Source: Symbiobacteriaceae bacterium (lineage in GTDB: Bacteria; Bacillota_E; Symbiobacteriia; Symbiobacteriales; Symbiobacteriaceae). Taken from it: a stretch of 6,806 bases of DNA. Where the stretch lies: NCBI GenBank assembly GCA_027356675.1, contig DAHVXO010000136.1:1-6806 (forward strand), in the 5' to 3' direction. The notes under the pieces are model-generated. The model saw nothing but the letters and a program-made list of their open reading frames with translations, searched no databases and was not told where the DNA came from. This document shows positions 5,206 to 6,806 of this stretch, piece after piece (position 1 is the first letter of the stretch; every line of letters starts with the position of its first letter). The translations under genes were made by a program, and so were the position numbers.

Positions 5206-6238
5206 GGGAGTGGGCGGCCAGCGGCACCCGGCGCCCCAACACCTCGGCGATGGCGCTGATCTCGGCCATCATCTGCTGGAAGGCGGCCGGTCCGATGGTT
5301 TGGGCGGCGTCGCTCTTGGCCTCGTCCGGCTTGTGATGCACCTCGACGAGAATGCCGTCGGCACCGGCCGCAACGGCGGCGCGGGCCATGGCAACGACGA
5401 AGGAGCGCTTGCCGACGCCGTGACTGGGGTCGACGACCACCGGCAAGTGGGTCAGCGCTTTGGCCACCACGACGGCGGAGAGGTCCAAGGTGTTGCGGGT
5501 GGCGGTCTCAAAGGTCCGGATACCACGCTCGCAGAGGATGACCTGATGATTGCCCTCGCTCATGACATACTCGGCGCTCATCAGCCACTCTTCGATGGTG
5601 GCGTTCATGCCCCGCTTGAGGAGCACCGGCTTGCTGGCCTTTCCGACCTCCTTGAGGAGGCTGAAATTCTGCATGTTCCGGGTGCCGATCTGAAAGACAT
5701 CGGCGTAACGCTCCACCAGCTCGACATCGCGGGTGTCCATCACTTCTGTGACGACGGGCAGTCCAAACTGGTCCCGGGCTTCGGCCAGGAGCTTGAGACC
5801 TTCCTCGCCCATGCCCTGGAAGCTATAGGGGCTTGTCCGGGGTTTGAAGGCGCCGGCCCGCAGGGCGTGGGCGCCGGCGGACTTGACGATCTGACTGCTC
5901 TCCATGAGTGACTCCCGGCCCTCCACCGAACACGGACCGGCCCCGATCCAGAGGCTATCGCCACCGACGGTGCTGGTGCCAATGTTGATGACGGTCTCCT
6001 CGGGATGGAAATCACGGGAGGCGAGCTTGTAAGGCTTGGAGATCGGCGTAACCTGCTCCACGCCAGGGGCGGCCTCGATGTTGAGGTTAAACAGTTGGGC
6101 CCGGTCGCCGCCGATGGCGCCGATAATGGTCCGCTCCACCCCACGGGAGAGGTGCACACCAAAGCCTACGGACTTCACCCGCTCGATGACTGCGTTGATC
6201 TCGTTCTCATTGGCACCCTTGCGCATGATGATAATCAT
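5198..6238 (-). CDS. aroF: 3-deoxy-7-phosphoheptulonate (DAHP) synthase, type I-beta with N-terminal regulatory domain
   Basis: Condenses phosphoenolpyruvate with erythrose-4-phosphate, the committed first step of aromatic biosynthesis. Residues 1 to about 70 form the ferredoxin-like/ACT-like regulatory domain of this subclass ([31 protein letters not shown]), which mediates feedback inhibition in studied relatives. The TIM-barrel follows with GPCSVE (101-106), [12 protein letters not shown] (131-142), TEVMD (164-168), [10 protein letters not shown] (183-192), KPVLLKRG (203-210), CERGIRTFE (236-244) and DPSHGVGKR (270-278). Expected metal ligands Cys103, His273, Glu299 (VEVH) and Asp310 are present. 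Length is 346 residues, normal for the type. The ATG at 6238 is chosen because AGAGGTG (6247-6253) lies eight bases upstream and the regulatory domain begins there. An upstream in-frame ATG at 6373 would run through the T-box terminator. It is first in the operon. Confidence 0.96.
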   Translation of the reverse strand: MIIIMRKGANENEINAVIERVKSVGFGVHLSRGVERTIIGAIGGDRAQLFNLNIEAAPGVEQVTPISKPYKLASRDFHPEETVINIGTSTVGGDSLWIGAGPCSVEGRESLMESSQIVKSAGAHALRAGAFKPRTSPYSFQGMGEEGLKLLAEARDQFGLPVVTEVMDTRDVELVERYADVFQIGTRNMQNFSLLKEVGKASKPVLLKRGMNATIEEWLMSAEYVMSEGNHQVILCERGIRTFETATRNTLDLSAVVVAKALTHLPVVVDPSHGVGKRSFVVAMARAAVAAGADGILVEVHHKPDEAKSDAAQTIGPAAFQQMMAEISAIAEVLGRRVPLAAHSHV

Positions 6239-6575
6239 GAAGCACACACCTCTATGTTCCTGATTGGGAGCCAAGTCGGGAAAACAAAAACAGCTTCCGC
6301 CCCAAAACGGGACGGAAGCTGCGCATGCACAGCCTTCGCGGTACCACCCTGCTTGGTCCTCGAAAGGACCCACCTCTGTAGAGGACGAACATCCTCCCCG
6401 CCCGTGATAACGGAGGCGTACCGTCGTACCTAATCCGGCGGTCTGGATCCGCCGTTTCAGCTCGCGCTCCCGGGTGTATTCAGTCCGCCTTTGGCACCAG
6501 CTTGCACCTACCGCTGGCTCTCTGAGGCTCTCCGGCGTTGGACTTACTTCTCCCGCTCATCGCTTTGGAATATTA
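6239..6575 (-). promoter_or_regulatory. T-box leader, tyrosine-type, controlling aroF-tyrA-aroA
   Basis: A cis-acting RNA that senses uncharged tRNA. On the minus strand it begins with GCGATGAGCGGGAGAAGTA, the usual base of Stem I, and carries the conserved AGAGAGCC and GGTAGGTGCAAGC (6500-6512) apical motifs. The specifier loop reads CTGAATACACCC. By the common GAA-XXX-A layout the codon is UAC (6476-6478), tyrosine. Two helices with TTCG loops follow (6381-6396 and 6355-6370). The T-box AGGGTGGTACCGCG lies within 6337-6352, and its UGGU would pair with a tRNA end ACCA, fitting the A discriminator of tRNA-Tyr. An intrinsic terminator completes the leader. Low charged tRNA-Tyr should favour the antiterminator and switch on the operon. 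Confidence 0.95.
6281..6321 (-). terminator. Regulated intrinsic terminator of the T-box leader
   Basis: On the minus strand CAGCTTCCG (6313-6321) pairs with CGGAAGCTG (6291-6299), and an inner TCCC/GGGG extends the stem around a T-rich loop. TTTTTGTTTT (6281-6290) follows. The 5' arm overlaps bases expected on the 3' side of the T-box antiterminator, so the two folds exclude each other. Confidence 0.92.
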
Positions 6576-6581
6576 GAGCAG

Positions 6582-6611
6582 AGTTTACCACCCGTTCGTC
6601 CCACCTGTCAA
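6582..6611 (-). promoter_or_regulatory. Sigma-A-type promoter of the aroF-tyrA-aroA operon
   Basis: TTGACA (6606-6611), a perfect -35, and TAAACT (6582-6587) are separated by 18 bases on the minus strand. Transcription would start near 6575, just upstream of Stem I of the T-box. The -35 lies about 15 bases beyond the trpA stop codon. Confidence 0.8.
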
Positions 6612-6626
6612 CCCCGAATTCTGCAG

Positions 6627-6806
6627 TCAGGCCATCCGGGTTGCGGCCTTAAGTTCGGCGACGAAAGCGGAGACCTTCTGCGTCAGGTCGGCTTCACCCA
6701 GGCCCTCGCCGCAGAGGCGGACGATGGCGCTGCCGACGATCACCCCGTCGGCGATGGCGGCCACCTGGCGGACCTGTTCCGGCGTGGCGATCCCGAAGCC
6801 TACGGC
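6627..6806 (-). CDS. trpA: Tryptophan synthase alpha subunit, C-terminal 59 residues (5' part outside the window)
   Basis: The alpha subunit cleaves indole-3-glycerol phosphate to indole and glyceraldehyde-3-phosphate and channels indole to TrpB. The visible part reads [15 protein letters not shown] (2-16), then [13 protein letters not shown] (19-31), and ends TRMA before TGA. The VGFGI(S/A)TPEQ and DGV(I/V)VGSAIV blocks are the conserved phosphate-binding end of the TrpA barrel. No terminator is seen between the stop and the aroF promoter, so trp transcripts may continue into the T-box region. As TrpA is normally the last trp gene, the rest of a trp cluster probably lies to the right of the window. 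Confidence 0.93.
   Translation of the reverse strand, partial: AVGFGIATPEQVRQVAAIADGVIVGSAIVRLCGEGLGEADLTQKVSAFVAELKAATRMA

Noticed and set aside
6239..6373. N-terminal extension of AroF to an ATG at 6373
   Set aside because: The extra residues would be translated from the T-box sequence and its terminator, and the regulatory domain starts at 6238 behind a good Shine-Dalgarno.

Overview
The window looks like chromosome of a GC-rich, endospore-forming member of the Bacillota (Firmicutes). The sporulation genes (germination protease gpr and two alpha/beta-type small acid-soluble spore proteins), two sigma-G-like promoters and a T-box leader all point there. I cannot place it below class; a Symbiobacterium- or Limnochordia-like lineage is a guess. 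No rRNA, tRNA, CRISPR array, insertion sequence or phage gene is visible.

Layout. (1) Positions 1-671, minus strand: a DNA methyltransferase cut off by the window edge, with its own sigma-A-type promoter (740-768) and a leader carrying repeated CAATG words. (2) 815-1845, plus strand: a sigma-G-type promoter and gpr, the protease that starts SASP breakdown at germination. (3) 1915-2535, minus strand: two SASP genes in one operon behind a second sigma-G-type promoter. They converge on gpr, so the protease and its likely substrates sit side by side. (4) 2565-2910: a strong minus-strand terminator, then a small membrane-protein-like frame that follows the aroA stop codon in the same reading frame. 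(5) 2908-6611, minus strand: an aromatic amino acid operon in the order promoter, tyrosine-type T-box leader, aroF (DAHP synthase), tyrA (prephenate/arogenate dehydrogenase), aroA (EPSP synthase). (6) 6627-6806, minus strand: the 3' end of trpA, the last gene of an upstream trp cluster.

How it works together. aroF makes the first shikimate-pathway intermediate, aroA makes EPSP (the precursor of chorismate), and tyrA commits prephenate or arogenate to tyrosine. The T-box leader has a UAC (Tyr) specifier, an AGGGUGGUACCGCG T-box and a strong terminator, so uncharged tRNA-Tyr should switch the operon on. Because trpA lies just upstream with no terminator of its own visible, readthrough from the trp genes would also have to pass this tyrosine switch. 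In the spore block, the two sigma-G promoters would co-express the protease zymogen and the SASPs in the forespore.

Most of the window is well-understood biology. The less ordinary points are the small frame after aroA, the altered active-site residues of the EPSP synthase, the variant DVPYW motif of the methyltransferase and its CAATG-rich promoter region, and the variant GPR cleavage site in one SASP. I see no clear sign of a wholly new system.
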